Source: Guillardia theta CCMP2712 (lineage: Eukaryota > Cryptophyceae > Pyrenomonadales > Geminigeraceae). Taken from it: a DNA stretch of 64,000 nt. Location: NCBI RefSeq assembly GCF_000315625.1, contig NW_005434661.1:877467-941466 (forward strand), in the 5' to 3' direction. The notes below the pieces were generated by a model. The model saw only the letters and a program-made list of their open reading frames with translations. It searched no databases and was not told the DNA's origin. Of this stretch, positions 1-10,299 are shown in pieces (the stretch's first letter is position 1; the number at the start of each line of letters is the position of its first letter). The position numbers were made by a program, and so were the translations under genes.

Positions 1-59
1 CCCCCCCCCCTCCTCCTCCTCCTCCTCCTCCTCCTCCTCCTCCTCCTCCTCCTCCTCCT
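1..59. repeat. (TCC)n microsatellite
   Basis: A C-run followed by about 16 uninterrupted CCT/TCC triplets. It precedes the first gene and lies in a pyrimidine-rich stretch continuing to about 115. Confidence 0.95.
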
Positions 60-131
60 AATCATCATCAACACCACCACAGCCACCAACAACAACACCC
101 CTCCACCAGTATCACCATCCCACCTGCAGCC

Positions 132-787
132 ATGGCCTTGACAGCATTCCCGCGAAATCTTCATCAGCACTCAAGTCGGTCGCCCACTTTTGCTGCCAAT
201 CGCCGTCACAAGCAAAGTTCAAGAAAGCCCAAGGAATACTCAGGTATGAGATACTCACCATGTTACTTCCGTTGAAATACTCAACAGATGCACATCTTTC
301 AAGGTACCTGTGACGACATCTTAAACGTGAATGAAGAAAACATCATAGCTTTTCACATTCGACACTCCTCTTCGCGTCCGACAAGACTACAGATACAAGA
401 CATGTTATACAGAGCAACTTCGTCTCTCTCTTTCTGCTGCAAGAACTGCGAAACAAACTCTCCGGCTGAAGTAAGTGCACTCATGGCCTCCTCGCTTCTT
501 CCTTGTTGAAGGAATAACCTTGAAAGACAACAACGTCAGCTTAGAGAATCTATCTGCTCTTCAAATGAAAGCAGGTTGAGGAGTGGGAATTTGATCTGAC
601 AACTAGCAAGGAGCTCGAATTGAGAAAAAATGCAAGAGCCAAGGGAGGGGGAGGGGAGGGAGGCAAGAACATGGAAGAAAGAAGACCAGCTCAGTCAAAA
701 TCACCTTCCTACATCCAACAAGGTTTCTCCAAGGCCAGCGAGGGCCTCCGGGTGAGTTCCGTTGATCTTGAGAGCTTCTCTGTATGA
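132..787 (+). CDS. Small basic hypothetical protein, five exons
   Basis: No single ORF shows this gene; it appears when short GT-AG introns are removed. Exons: 132-243, 288-303, 393-470, 527-574, 607-787. Introns 244-287, 304-392, 471-526 and 575-606 have GTATGAG, GTACCTG, GTAAGTG and GTTGAGG donors and AG acceptors. The last intron is only 32 nt. All phases agree and give 144 residues, ending in TGA at 785-787. The product is rich in Arg, Lys, Gln and Ser with a Gly/Glu patch (a GGGGEGG stretch) near residue 100. No domain is recognised and no membrane segment is seen. It ends 22 bp from the stop of the convergent TPR gene. The exon structure is inferred from splice signals and phase; transcript data are needed for the 16-nt exon. 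Confidence 0.55.
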
Positions 788-808
788 GTTGCAGACCTAC
801 CAAGACAG

Positions 809-1756
809 TCATTTCATCCCATAATCGTCATCAACGTCATGAAGTACCGCTGAGTACCCAACCTCTTGTGTTTGAACATCCGGCGCGTTCTCAGTCGCAG
901 ATTTCTGCGCCTCGGCGAGCACAACGTAGCCGTCAGGCTCGTAATGCTGCTTCTCCACCATCTCTGTCAATTTGGCGGCGGCTATTTGGAACAATACAAA
1001 CGCTCCCTGCTTGTCTCCCACCGTCTGTTTCAGTTCCGCATTTCTTGACAAGGAGTTTGCCCAGTTGCAAAGGCAGTTGACCCTGTCGTAGTCATATTGC
1101 ATCATCGTCATCGACGTCTCAAACTGTTTGTACGCTCTTGCCCAGATGCTCTCTGACTCCGGTGACAGAACCACATTCCCTGCTACGTCCTTGGACAAAA
1201 GTTCCGCCTGAGACGAGAGCACGTCCGCAAGGTTGTTGGAGGCCTCGAAGTCGCCGGGGGAGAGCGAGCAGGCGATCTCGAGCTTGTTAGAAGCCTCAGC
1301 AAGGAGGACGAGAGCCTCGTCTCGCTTCCTCGTCTCAGCTAAGGAGTGCAGCACAGCTCCCCAATTGTTCAGAGCCTCGCAATGGTTCTCGTCCATCTGC
1401 AGGATCTCGCTGTAGATGCTAGAAGACGTTGACAGCGCCTCCTCTATCTGCTCTGCCGCGTTTCTTGTCCCCGCGTCTCTCAAGGTCGATGCCAGCGCGT
1501 CATACGCTACCCCGAGGTTGAACCGGAGCTCGATCGACTTCTGATCCTCCGGCTCCTTTTCCAACGCTTGATGGTAGAACTGGATCGCCTGTCGCAGCAT
1601 GGTGCATGCTGCTTCAGGGTCGGCATGTCGTCGTTTCTCGGCTTTGTCGTGCATGTCCAGCGCTCTGTCAGAGAATGACTTGAACGTGGGAGCAGCTGCA
1701 ATGCTGTCTCGCACGCTCTGCGTGCTGTTGAAGCGTTTCGGTAGCCTTGGCGGCAT
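809..1756 (-). CDS. Tetratricopeptide-repeat protein
   Basis: An uninterrupted frame of 315 residues from ATG at 1756 to TGA at 809-811. The frame is open 15 codons further upstream but without an ATG. Helical pairs typical of TPRs recur: AIQFYHQALEKEPEDQKS, FNLGVAYDALASTLRDAG, CEALNNWGAVLHSLAETR and SNKLEIACSLSPGDFEASNN, with the usual small/Ala and Pro/Asp spacing at about 34-residue steps. TPRs are protein-protein interaction solenoids, and nothing here names the partner. No signal peptide or transmembrane segment is visible. It is convergent with the small gene at 132-787 and tandem with AspRS upstream. Confidence 0.8.
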   Translation of the reverse strand: MPPRLPKRFNSTQSVRDSIAAAPTFKSFSDRALDMHDKAEKRRHADPEAACTMLRQAIQFYHQALEKEPEDQKSIELRFNLGVAYDALASTLRDAGTRNAAEQIEEALSTSSSIYSEILQMDENHCEALNNWGAVLHSLAETRKRDEALVLLAEASNKLEIACSLSPGDFEASNNLADVLSSQAELLSKDVAGNVVLSPESESIWARAYKQFETSMTMMQYDYDRVNCLCNWANSLSRNAELKQTVGDKQGAFVLFQIAAAKLTEMVEKQHYEPDGYVVLAEAQKSATENAPDVQTQEVGYSAVLHDVDDDYGMK

Positions 1757-2268
1757 CGTGCACTCGCCAATGGAGATAGCTAGGGAGCAGGTTAAGACCA
1801 ACCTGTAGCAGAGTTAGATCTTTCACTCGGGAGGATGTTTGATGAACAATCATCTCTCATCGCTCTTCAACTCTCTCTGTCCTTCATGTCATCTTCCTTC
1901 CTATCCTCTCCGCCTTGATCTTTGCTGTTCACTCTGTTTGACCTGTCTGACTATCCCTTTCTTCCTCCTTCTGCTGCTCTCTACTCCTCAACGCCGCTTC
2001 CCTTTCGTTGTCACGATTTCCTTTTCACGTGCATTTCGAGCCAAGTTTTACTCCCTACCCTACCACTGTCTTGACTGTACCCCCAATTATCTCTGCCATC
2101 ATCTAGGTAGGGGTTATGACCCCACCCACCGGGTTCATGGAGTTTGCGATTTTGGTAGAAAGGTTACAAGCAAGGAACCAGAATCAAGCGTGTTGCTACT
2201 GCGAGTCTACTGAAACAACTGGCGCAAGAGCATTCAATGAATAAGCAGAAGCATGCTACAGCATCCTC
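1757..2268. other. Intergenic, pyrimidine-rich
   Basis: About 510 bp between the TPR gene and the AspRS 3' end. It is rich in CTT/CCT on the plus strand. Short ORFs here have no coding character, and nothing else is recognised. Confidence 0.6.
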
Positions 2269-4296
2269 TTAAGGCGTGAGACGTGTGGGGTCACGGGGGA
2301 ACAGCGAAGTTTTCCTCACGTTGTCCAGTCCGAGGTAAAGCATGACAACTCTCTGTTGAGACGCGACAGCGTTACAGGCGCAGGTCATACATGCACGTGT
2401 TACCTCCAAGCCAATCCCTCCTCCTGCATGCGGAAAGGCTCCAAAGCGGAAGGCATCCACGTAGTGCTTCAACTGCATCATGGATTAGCCTCAACCACGC
2501 TCATGCTTGTGACTCACCTGAACAGGGTCCACTCCCTTGGCCTTGCACTGCTCGACGAGTAGTTCAACGTCGTGCACGCGTTGCGCACCAGACATGATCT
2601 CTTGACCACGCATGAAGACATCGTAGGAGTTGCTGTATCTCGGATCATCCTTGCACGGCATCGTGTAGAAGGGACGAACTTCCATGGGGAACTTTTCGAG
2701 TACGTAAAAGTCTGTGCCATACTTGTTCTTCACCATCTCTCCAAGCTTGCGCTCCTGCACTGTACTGATGTCCTGGAAGTCCGACAGCTCTGAGCCATCC
2801 TCGTTCTTCACACCTGCCTCACGCAGCATGGCAATGCCTTCGGGGTACATGAGCCTGAGGTTAGGTCCGACGTTGTAAGACATGGGCTCGAAGGGATACT
2901 GCTGGCTGATGATCTTGAGTTCATGCTGGAAATTCTTCTTGATACCTTCGAAGATCTTCACCATGAATTCATCCGTCACTTCAAGAGCCTCCCTGTACGA
3001 CTCCTTGATCTCCATCTCGAAATCGAGCCCCGTGAACTCAGTCAAGTGGCGACCGGTGTGGCTGTTCTCGGCGCGGAAAACAGGGCCGACTTCGAACACT
3101 CTCTCCAGGTCTCCCATGATACACATTTGTTTGTACAGCTGAGGTGACTGTGCCAGGCATCCAGGCTGCTCAAACCTTGTGTTCTCCATGTACTTGAGGC
3201 GGAACACTTCAGCACCTCCCTCTGAAGCCCCAGCGATGATCTTAGGAGTGTGGATCTCCACGAAGCCCTTCTCCAACAGCGCTGTGCGGAAGTAATGGCA
3301 AACTGCAGAGCTGATGCGGAAAATTGCGTTCTGAGCAGGGACGCGCATGTCGATTACTCTGTTATCCAACCTTGTGTCGGTACCAACACGAACGTAGGCA
3401 CCATCGACCTCCCCAGCCGCCAACTTGCGCTCTGACTCAGCGATTTCTGCCTCAGACCTGCTGGCATCATCTATCTGAAGAGGCAATCCAACCTCGGCCT
3501 TGGCAACGACGTACAGTCGCTGCACGGAGAGCTCGCAGTCAGTTTGGGTGCAGGACTTGACCTCGGCCTTGACAATCAACCCTTTGATATCCACCACGGT
3601 CTCCTTGGCTAGCGAACCCGCGAACTTGATCATCTCCTTAGGAGTATCGTCGTTCTTAAACAAGGCTCCTTGGACTGTTGACCCGCTCTGACGGAGAACA
3701 AGGAAGCAGTTGTTCCCCTTCGCCCTCGTGTTGTGAACGCGAGCGCGTACCCAAACTTCCTTCCCCTCGTGCTTGGCGCTGAGATTGCTGACGTGCACGA
3801 ATGAGCGACCTGTGTTCTGATCCGACATGGTCCTCATAAGGTAACCATACTTCTTCTCAGGCTCATCCTTCAAGAATGATACAGGCTCCATCTTCGAAAA
3901 ATCTTCTGCTTCGCCTGAAGCCTGGTTGCTGGTCTCCTTCTTTTCAGCAGCCTTGTATTCAGCTCGCTTGGCGTCTTTCTCCTTCTTGGTCAGATATTTC
4001 TTATAAGCTCCTTTGCTGGTGATGCGATTTCCCTCGTCATCAAACACTGGTTTGCCGTCAACAAGAAATTCCGCAGCTTCTTCCTGTTCAGGTTTTGCCT
4101 TGGCTTCCTTGGGCTTCTCGGTCTTCGCAGGGGCAGGGAGCTTTGATTTCAGCTCCATAAGCTTGGCAACTTCTGCATCAAGCTCTTCCTTGGAGTGACT
4201 TCCGGGGTTTGCCTTGTTCGCTTCTTTCATGCTCCTCACCTTCTCACCCTGCTGCTTCACTGCAGCCTCCATCGCCGCGACGTCAGTATCACCCAT
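2269..4296 (-). CDS. DARS1: Aspartyl-tRNA synthetase, cytosolic (class IIb), with N-terminal WHEP-like segment
   Basis: It ligates Asp to tRNA-Asp in the cytosol. Three exons on the minus strand: 4296-2518, 2472-2404 and 2352-2269. The introns are 2473-2517 (45 nt, GTGAGT..CAG) and 2353-2403 (51 nt, GTAACA..CAG). The start is the ATG at 4296; the open frame upstream has only a TTG. Domains in order: a WHEP-like helical hairpin in the first 45 residues ([14 protein letters not shown], then [12 protein letters not shown]), a Lys/Glu linker, an anticodon-binding OB fold ([20 protein letters not shown]), and the class II core. The core has [10 protein letters not shown], motif 2 ([16 protein letters not shown]), HAGGGIGLE, and, across the last intron, motif 3 ([20 protein letters not shown]). 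Ending in FPRDP followed by a few residues is typical of cytosolic AspRS. A WHEP segment is not usual for this enzyme. Confidence 0.95.
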
Positions 4297-4988
4297 GGCT
4301 GTGTAAACCTTCAAATACTGGTGAGACCGTGCACAAACTGCACAAGAACACTTCGAAACGTTATCAAAGGAATCGTCTTTGACCTAGCACAAACGTTTAA
4401 GGACTCAATTCCTCGCTCTTGGGTGATTTGCTACAGAGCTAGCTGCGATTCGTTGTAATGCCCTAAGTCCTGTAGCCGCACTCTTGTCAAGTGGAAGCAC
4501 TTCATATACCTAACTCCTCCTACTCCTACTACTCCTCCTCACTTCTTGCTTGTCCTCCGTGCCATATTTATATGCTCGTGCCACGACATTCCTTCTCATC
4601 GTTTTGAGAGATTGCCAATGGCTTTCCATCAAAAATTGAACATTTGCAACAAAATTTGAATACCCATGGTTCATTTCGAGATCTAAGAATGATAATGAAA
4701 AAAATCAAATGGTCTCCTATTACTTTGAAATCATCGATCAAATTTGAAACCGCCGAGTCTGAGTCGGAGCGCCACCCACAGCCTGTGACGGTGTCCCGGA
4801 GTCCGCGGGGCCCCGCAGCCGCGCCGCGGCCCGGCCAACATTCCCGGAATCATTCGGAACTTCTCGGAACTTCCGAATGCGGGAATTGGCCCGACGCCGC
4901 GACGTCGTGACCGGCAGGCTGTCAGAGACCGCGAGTTGCAGTGCGGGGGACCGTTGAACTTGAGAGTAGAGAGAGTGACTACTCGCTA

Positions 4989-5071
4989 GTACTGATCTTT
5001 AACTCAACTTTGAGTAAAGGACAGGAGTGACTGTCTGCGGCGGTAATGATGACTAGTGGGGGCTATAAAAT
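4989..5071 (+). promoter_or_regulatory. Upstream region with dispersed 32-nt motif and TATA-like box
   Basis: Within the 1.1 kb divergent spacer between AspRS and the antiporter. At 4989-5020 lies a 32-nt sequence that matches 29 of 32 bases of a sequence just upstream of the family A gene at 31331-31362. At about 5063 a TATAAAAT string occurs, 375 bp before the antiporter ATG. A GC-rich patch with CCGCGG-type strings lies at 4790-4860. The promoter role is inferred. Confidence 0.35.
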
Positions 5072-5441
5072 CACCTAGTCAGAAGTTCTTTCCTCCATCC
5101 CTTGTACCCCATTCTCCGTTTACTCCTCCCCTCCGAAAACCACCCCCCCTTCATCCCTTTCATACCCCCACCCTGACCCATCTTTGACTCCTCCCATCTC
5201 ACCTCCCCATGTGACTCCTCCAGTAGCCTGATTCCTCCACCAGGGAGTTTACACCCCATCCCTACCCCTATTTCCTCCAGCTCTTCTTACCAGGTCCTAG
5301 AAAGGCATAGGCCATGACTCCATAGGGGGCATGGAATGGGTGGGGTGGTAACAGGGAGGGGAATTTTCAGGAGGAACACCAAGCAAGGTATTTGAGCAGG
5401 CTGATCGCGAGGACAAACAACAAACCTCTGCCACACTCGCA

Positions 5442-8126
5442 ATGGCGGGTGGGTTATCGACATCGGGACGTCCAGGAGCAGAAATAGCCAAGGCATGGTT
5501 TACCTTCCTCGTCGTTTCGCTGGCAGCAAAGCTCGTGGGCCCTTACTTTCCTCGCATTGGTTTTCCTCTCATTACAGCATACCTCGTGACAGGTATGATC
5601 GCAGGCCCATACTTGTTAGAGATTGTGAAGGAGCCGGACGTCAAGGACCTTCACTACATCAATATGGTTGCCCTTGCCTACATCACAACATCAGCAGGAG
5701 CAGAACTTCACATTCAGGAGCTGAAGCCATTGATCAAGGCTTTGCTCGTACAAACGATAGCAATTTCTATCATCACGTTCGCGATTGAAACCGTCTTGGT
5801 TGGACTTCTTTCCAGCACGTCTCTTCTTGCATGGATCAATCCTTACCCCTCTGAGTGCAGATGGGCTGTGGCTACCATCTTGGCATCAATCTGCATTGCA
5901 AGGAGTCCGGCAACAGCAATTGCCATCATCAAAGAGATGCGTTGTAAGGGCAGATTGACCTCTACCATGTTAGGCATCACGGTACTGTCAGACGTTTTCG
6001 TTTTGATCAGTGTTTCTATCACCACGTCATTGGGAACTTCCTCGTGCAAGGGAATGCCATTTCAAGGTGCTTCTTTGGGTATAGTGATAGCGATGATCGT
6101 GGTTTCGATATTGATCGGGATTATCATTGGCTACTTGTTTATGGGCTTGATGATGTTCAGCAGATTTGAGATGAACGCTCTGATCTTTCCTCTGGGCTTT
6201 TTGGTCTTTCTTGGAAGCAGCATCTTCACAACTGAAATCTCAGAGCTCGTGCCGGAAGAGAAGAAGATGCATCTTGAACCTCTCTTGATGTGCATCGTCG
6301 GAGGTTTCATTTGCGTCAACTTCAGCTCCTTTCATCATCGTTTCTGCCACGCTCTTCAAGTAGCTGCACCTTACATCTTTGTACCTTTCTTCACCCTCGT
6401 CGGTGCCAGTCTGGACCTCAAGACGTTTGTAGCGTCCATCGGCTTTGCGCTGGTTGTCTCGATTGTACGAGCGATGTGTATCTTCGCAGCGACGTCTTCT
6501 TCTGGCTGGCTTGTGGGACAATCCAAGGCCATAAATCTCACCATATGGATGACGCTGATATCGCAAGCTGGGTTTGAACTTGGAATCGCCTCTGAGATCG
6601 CAGAGAAGTTCGAAGGTTGGGGCAGAAAGTTTCAAGCGGTGATTATTTCCGTGGTCGTTATCAATCAGTTGGCCGGAGCTGTGCTCTGTAAGCTTGCATT
6701 TCGATGGTCTGGAGAAGCAGGGAAAGCAACCGGAAATGAGGCCCACGAGGAGGCTGAAGCTGATCCGCATGCCGTGCACACAGCAGATAAATACAAGGCT
6801 CTGATTCTCGGATGCACTCCTTCGTCTAAGGCTCTTTCAATGAATCTGCTGCGCAAGAGCTGGGGCGTTGTTATGTTGGCTTCTAGTGAAGACGAAGTTG
6901 AAGAAGTCAACAAAGGGATCTGCGAATGGGCGGTAAGAGGCTCTTGAATTTGATCTTCATGTTAGCTTTTTCTGATCATTAGTGCAGGAAGAAACAAGAA
7001 AAGATGAAATCAACCACGCCCTCCGCAGTGGTTTTGATCCTCCTGTCTTCCCAGCTGTTCCCATGGAACAATCCTTCAGAGCTCTACCAGTCAAAATGAG
7101 CAGCTCCGTCACCTCATCAAGTAGCAACCCGCTGGACGATTTCGTCAATTTCGCCCTGACTGTGGAAGCATCGATCGCAACAGTCAACGCGGACGCATTC
7201 AAACCAAGAGACGGCGACTCCTCCAAGCACGAACAGCTGAATGCTGATACTGTCGCCACGCTGAGCCCCAAGGGAGACGCTATCATCAACTTGCAGTCCC
7301 ATCTCACTCATGGGGTGCAAGTGCAACATGAAACATTGTCGTCGATCGACGAGAAGTCGCGAAGGAGTAGCTCAGACTACCTCGAGAAGTGCAAGGAGCT
7401 GTTTGCTGTCATGGACGACATGGATGGTCTTCGGGTCATCGTCTTGGCCCTCCCGACGACATGCAGGCGCTTGCGCTCTTGGAGTCCATCCAGGAGCATC
7501 TCTCCTCTCGTCCTCTTGTCCATAGAATACGCTACATCGTCCTCATGAAGGATGTCAGATGGGCCGAGGCCTTCACTCTGTTGGACGCCATTGCTCTGCA
7601 CGAGTTTGTGAGCTCGACGAGGGTCGCGCTGGTCGCGTCAGTCACGCCGGACGATGCTGCTTTCACTCTGGTCCCTCCCTGCAGCGATGCTGGGGCTGTC
7701 AGCGACGCCTTCTTGGAGTTCTGCGACGGTCCACTGCTGAGCCAGTGTTGTCCCAGCAGCTCAGGGTATGCTTCCTCCCCTGCCTCTGTTTGTTCCTCTG
7801 ACCGACTGTCTGACAGAGCGAGCAAGGAATGGGCTCACGGGGAGGATCAGATCGATTCCAAGCTCATGAATATTCTCCGTGAGCGGATGCAAGTGAGGAA
7901 GACCAAGGCGTCAGGGGGTCGAATGCTCCGAGCTATCGAGGATTTCATCACGAGGAACTTGCCTGTATCAGCGGCAACTCCCCTGCTGATGCCCATCAAT
8001 GCTGTCAGATCGCTGGCGTCCACGCCCCCTGTTACTCCAGGTCTGAGGCCAAGGGCTATTCAAGTCAGCGCCCTGTCTCCCCTTCAGGAGTTGGACGTCC
8101 CCACCGGAGCGGAAGAAAAAGTCTGA
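5442..8126 (+). CDS. Cation/proton antiporter (CPA2-like) with C-terminal nucleotide-binding-like domain; one apparent frameshift
   Basis: A membrane exchanger of H+ for Na+ or K+. The ATG at 5442 opens exon 1, with about 11-13 hydrophobic segments. CPA2-type landmarks are GFPLITAYLVTGMIAGPYLL, AYITTSAGAELHIQELKP and ARSPATAIAIIKEM followed by ITVLSDVFVLI (the conserved Asp segment). A Rossmann-like start follows (YKALILGCTPSSKAL). Intron 6933-6987 (GTAAGA..GCAG, 55 nt) joins in phase 0 to exon 2 from 6988. Exon 2 continues in frame to about 7455. The obvious continuation (DDMQALALLESIQEHL...IRYIVLMKD) is then in the next frame up to TGA at 8124-8126, so one base appears missing near 7452-7463 (CTCCCGACGAC). 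The C-terminal part resembles the RCK/TrkA-like domains of Kef-type transporters. The shift could be a sequencing error, a mutation or an unusual splice. Confidence 0.8.
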
Positions 8127-10299
8127 TGAAGATTGTAACTAGCTGGACTGTTGATGTGTCGTGTTGAGAGATGAAGGAGAGAGAGCTTCATCTGCACATG
8201 TCGGTTTGAACGAGTCTCAGAGGACTTTGACGCTATGTTAACGGCAGGGCCTTGAGCCTTTGTCCGTCAGTTGACATAATTAGATGTTACAGTAGATCTA
8301 ATGAAATCAAGGCAATGATCCCAGTGATGCAGACCGTCAGTGCTGCTTCTGCCTATGTGAAAATGATGAGTATGCTCGATTCTTTAACTCATATCTGAGC
8401 CCCTGCCAAGATCCCCACTCGACATCTTATTAGAGCAAACAGTGTATGGGACGGTAAGGCTAGACATCTCTACCATGCTCCTCTTGACAAAACTCAACCG
8501 AGCTGTGTGTCTAGGTAGCAACGAAACGATGAGCAGATGCAACAGAGCAAATACTCGTTTGTTCTAGGCGGATTGCAGGTTCACTGCATCATCAAACAAA
8601 CAACAACATTCTTTGCAAGCACGAGCAACAACCTAATCCTCAAGGTATTCATTCTTTGCTTAGCGAAGGTAGTCTTGTGAGGTAGCAGCAATGACATGCG
8701 ACATATGACCTCATCGTAAATGCTCTGTAGCCTGGAATATATCGTCTGCAAGAGCGCTCATGTTCGCTGTCATGTTATCTGTGTGCGAATTGATGCCGAA
8801 ATTTCATGCATATTCACGTCAGAAATTTTTACATGAGATATCTTGTGATGAAAGGTAAAGACCTTGAACATTCTATTATGTTTCATCGTTGCCACACAAC
8901 TTTCAGGATCGGAGAATGATTTATTCGAACCAATTCGACATAGTCATTCAGACATATATGCTTGAGCCCGCTGGAAATGTCTGTTCAACAATCAAGGTAT
9001 TCACGAAGATTCCTTGTCACCTTGTATATAACCTCCACCCATCAAGACCATCAAGCATCGCAGGCAGCTGATGGTATCCAACGCCTCAGTTCCCTTCGAT
9101 TCATCTTGATCACTTACCCAACTAGCTTTCGTAAAAATCAATATCCGTGTGAAGGAATTGTCATGGTCAATCAATTCTGTATCTCAGGAATGAGAAAGTT
9201 TGATAACAGCTCATGTCTGATGACACTGTTATTGCTCGGGGATCGCCGCTTGATCATCGGTCGGAGAATGAGTCAGTCAGCGACCTCATTTCCACCTCGT
9301 CTGATGCATCATCATTCCAACTGAACCAGAAGAAGCAACAAGGCTGGTGTAGCAACATGATCACTCCTCCTCAATCATGCCGAAGAAGAGAAATTCTTGT
9401 GCGTGTACGCCAGACGATCAAACCTTTGCTTGCTCAACGATAATCCCGTGCTTGCATATGCTGCTGCTCCAGCATGCCTTGCATCGCGATCTCATGTTTG
9501 TTCTCTTTCTCTGTCCTATCGTCTCTTGAGGTTGTCGTTCTTGTGCTCACACTGTCTCCCCTTCTTCCGAGTCCTCCATCTCACTTCTTTCGTCTGACAT
9601 CACCATTCGGCTCTCCTGTTATAGTCCTCCATGAAGTTCGTCCGGCATCGGTCAAGGTTCTGTCCCGTTTCGTCATTTTCAACTTGCACCAAAAAGTTTC
9701 AAAAATTGAATTTTAATCGGAGAAATGTATGAAGATTTCAAATTTTCAATTGGAGGAAAATTGAACAAAATAACGGTCTGTAACGGTCATGGAAGCTACC
9801 ATGCAGGTAAACAACAAGCTTGTGGTAAAAGCGAAGTGAGAACAAGTTTTTGGAGACTGAGAAAACAACAAAACTACACATGTAGGCAGAAGAGTGAGAT
9901 GATGATTCCAAGATACGTTGCGAGGATGAGTTGCAAAGAGACAAGGTGAGAACAAGGAGAAAGGGGAAAGGTATCTGAAGTCAAAACGGAAACGAAGGTT
10001 GAGATTTCTTAGCATGAATAGTGAGCGCAAGTAAGGGCATTTAGGGTTTCAATCTCGTAGCTGTTGTCTTCACGCCTATGAAGGGGTCTGTATGTAGTGT
10101 GCCTTCTGTTACAATGCAGTTTGCTTCATCAAATATTACTTTTTGTTCGATTCACTGTAATTCTTTCCCGGAAGAAAATGAAGGATACCTTTGCAGATGC
10201 TGAAGCCAATACACAAGAGATAGTGGCTTCTTTGCTCTCATGAAAGCTTTGCCTCAGTGGGGTCTTAGCGACTTTGGCATCAGCTAGTCTAAAAGAAAT
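8127..10299. other. Long intergenic region, no gene recognised
   Basis: About 2.2 kb between the antiporter and EXO70. Only short ORFs without family resemblance or coding composition were found. The part around 9680-9790 is AT-rich. No RNA gene was recognised by eye. Confidence 0.55.

Noticed and set aside
8127-10299. Search for tRNA or small RNA genes in the long spacers
   Set aside because: No cloverleaf or box A/B pattern could be supported by eye here or in the other intergenic regions; a covariance-model scan would be needed.
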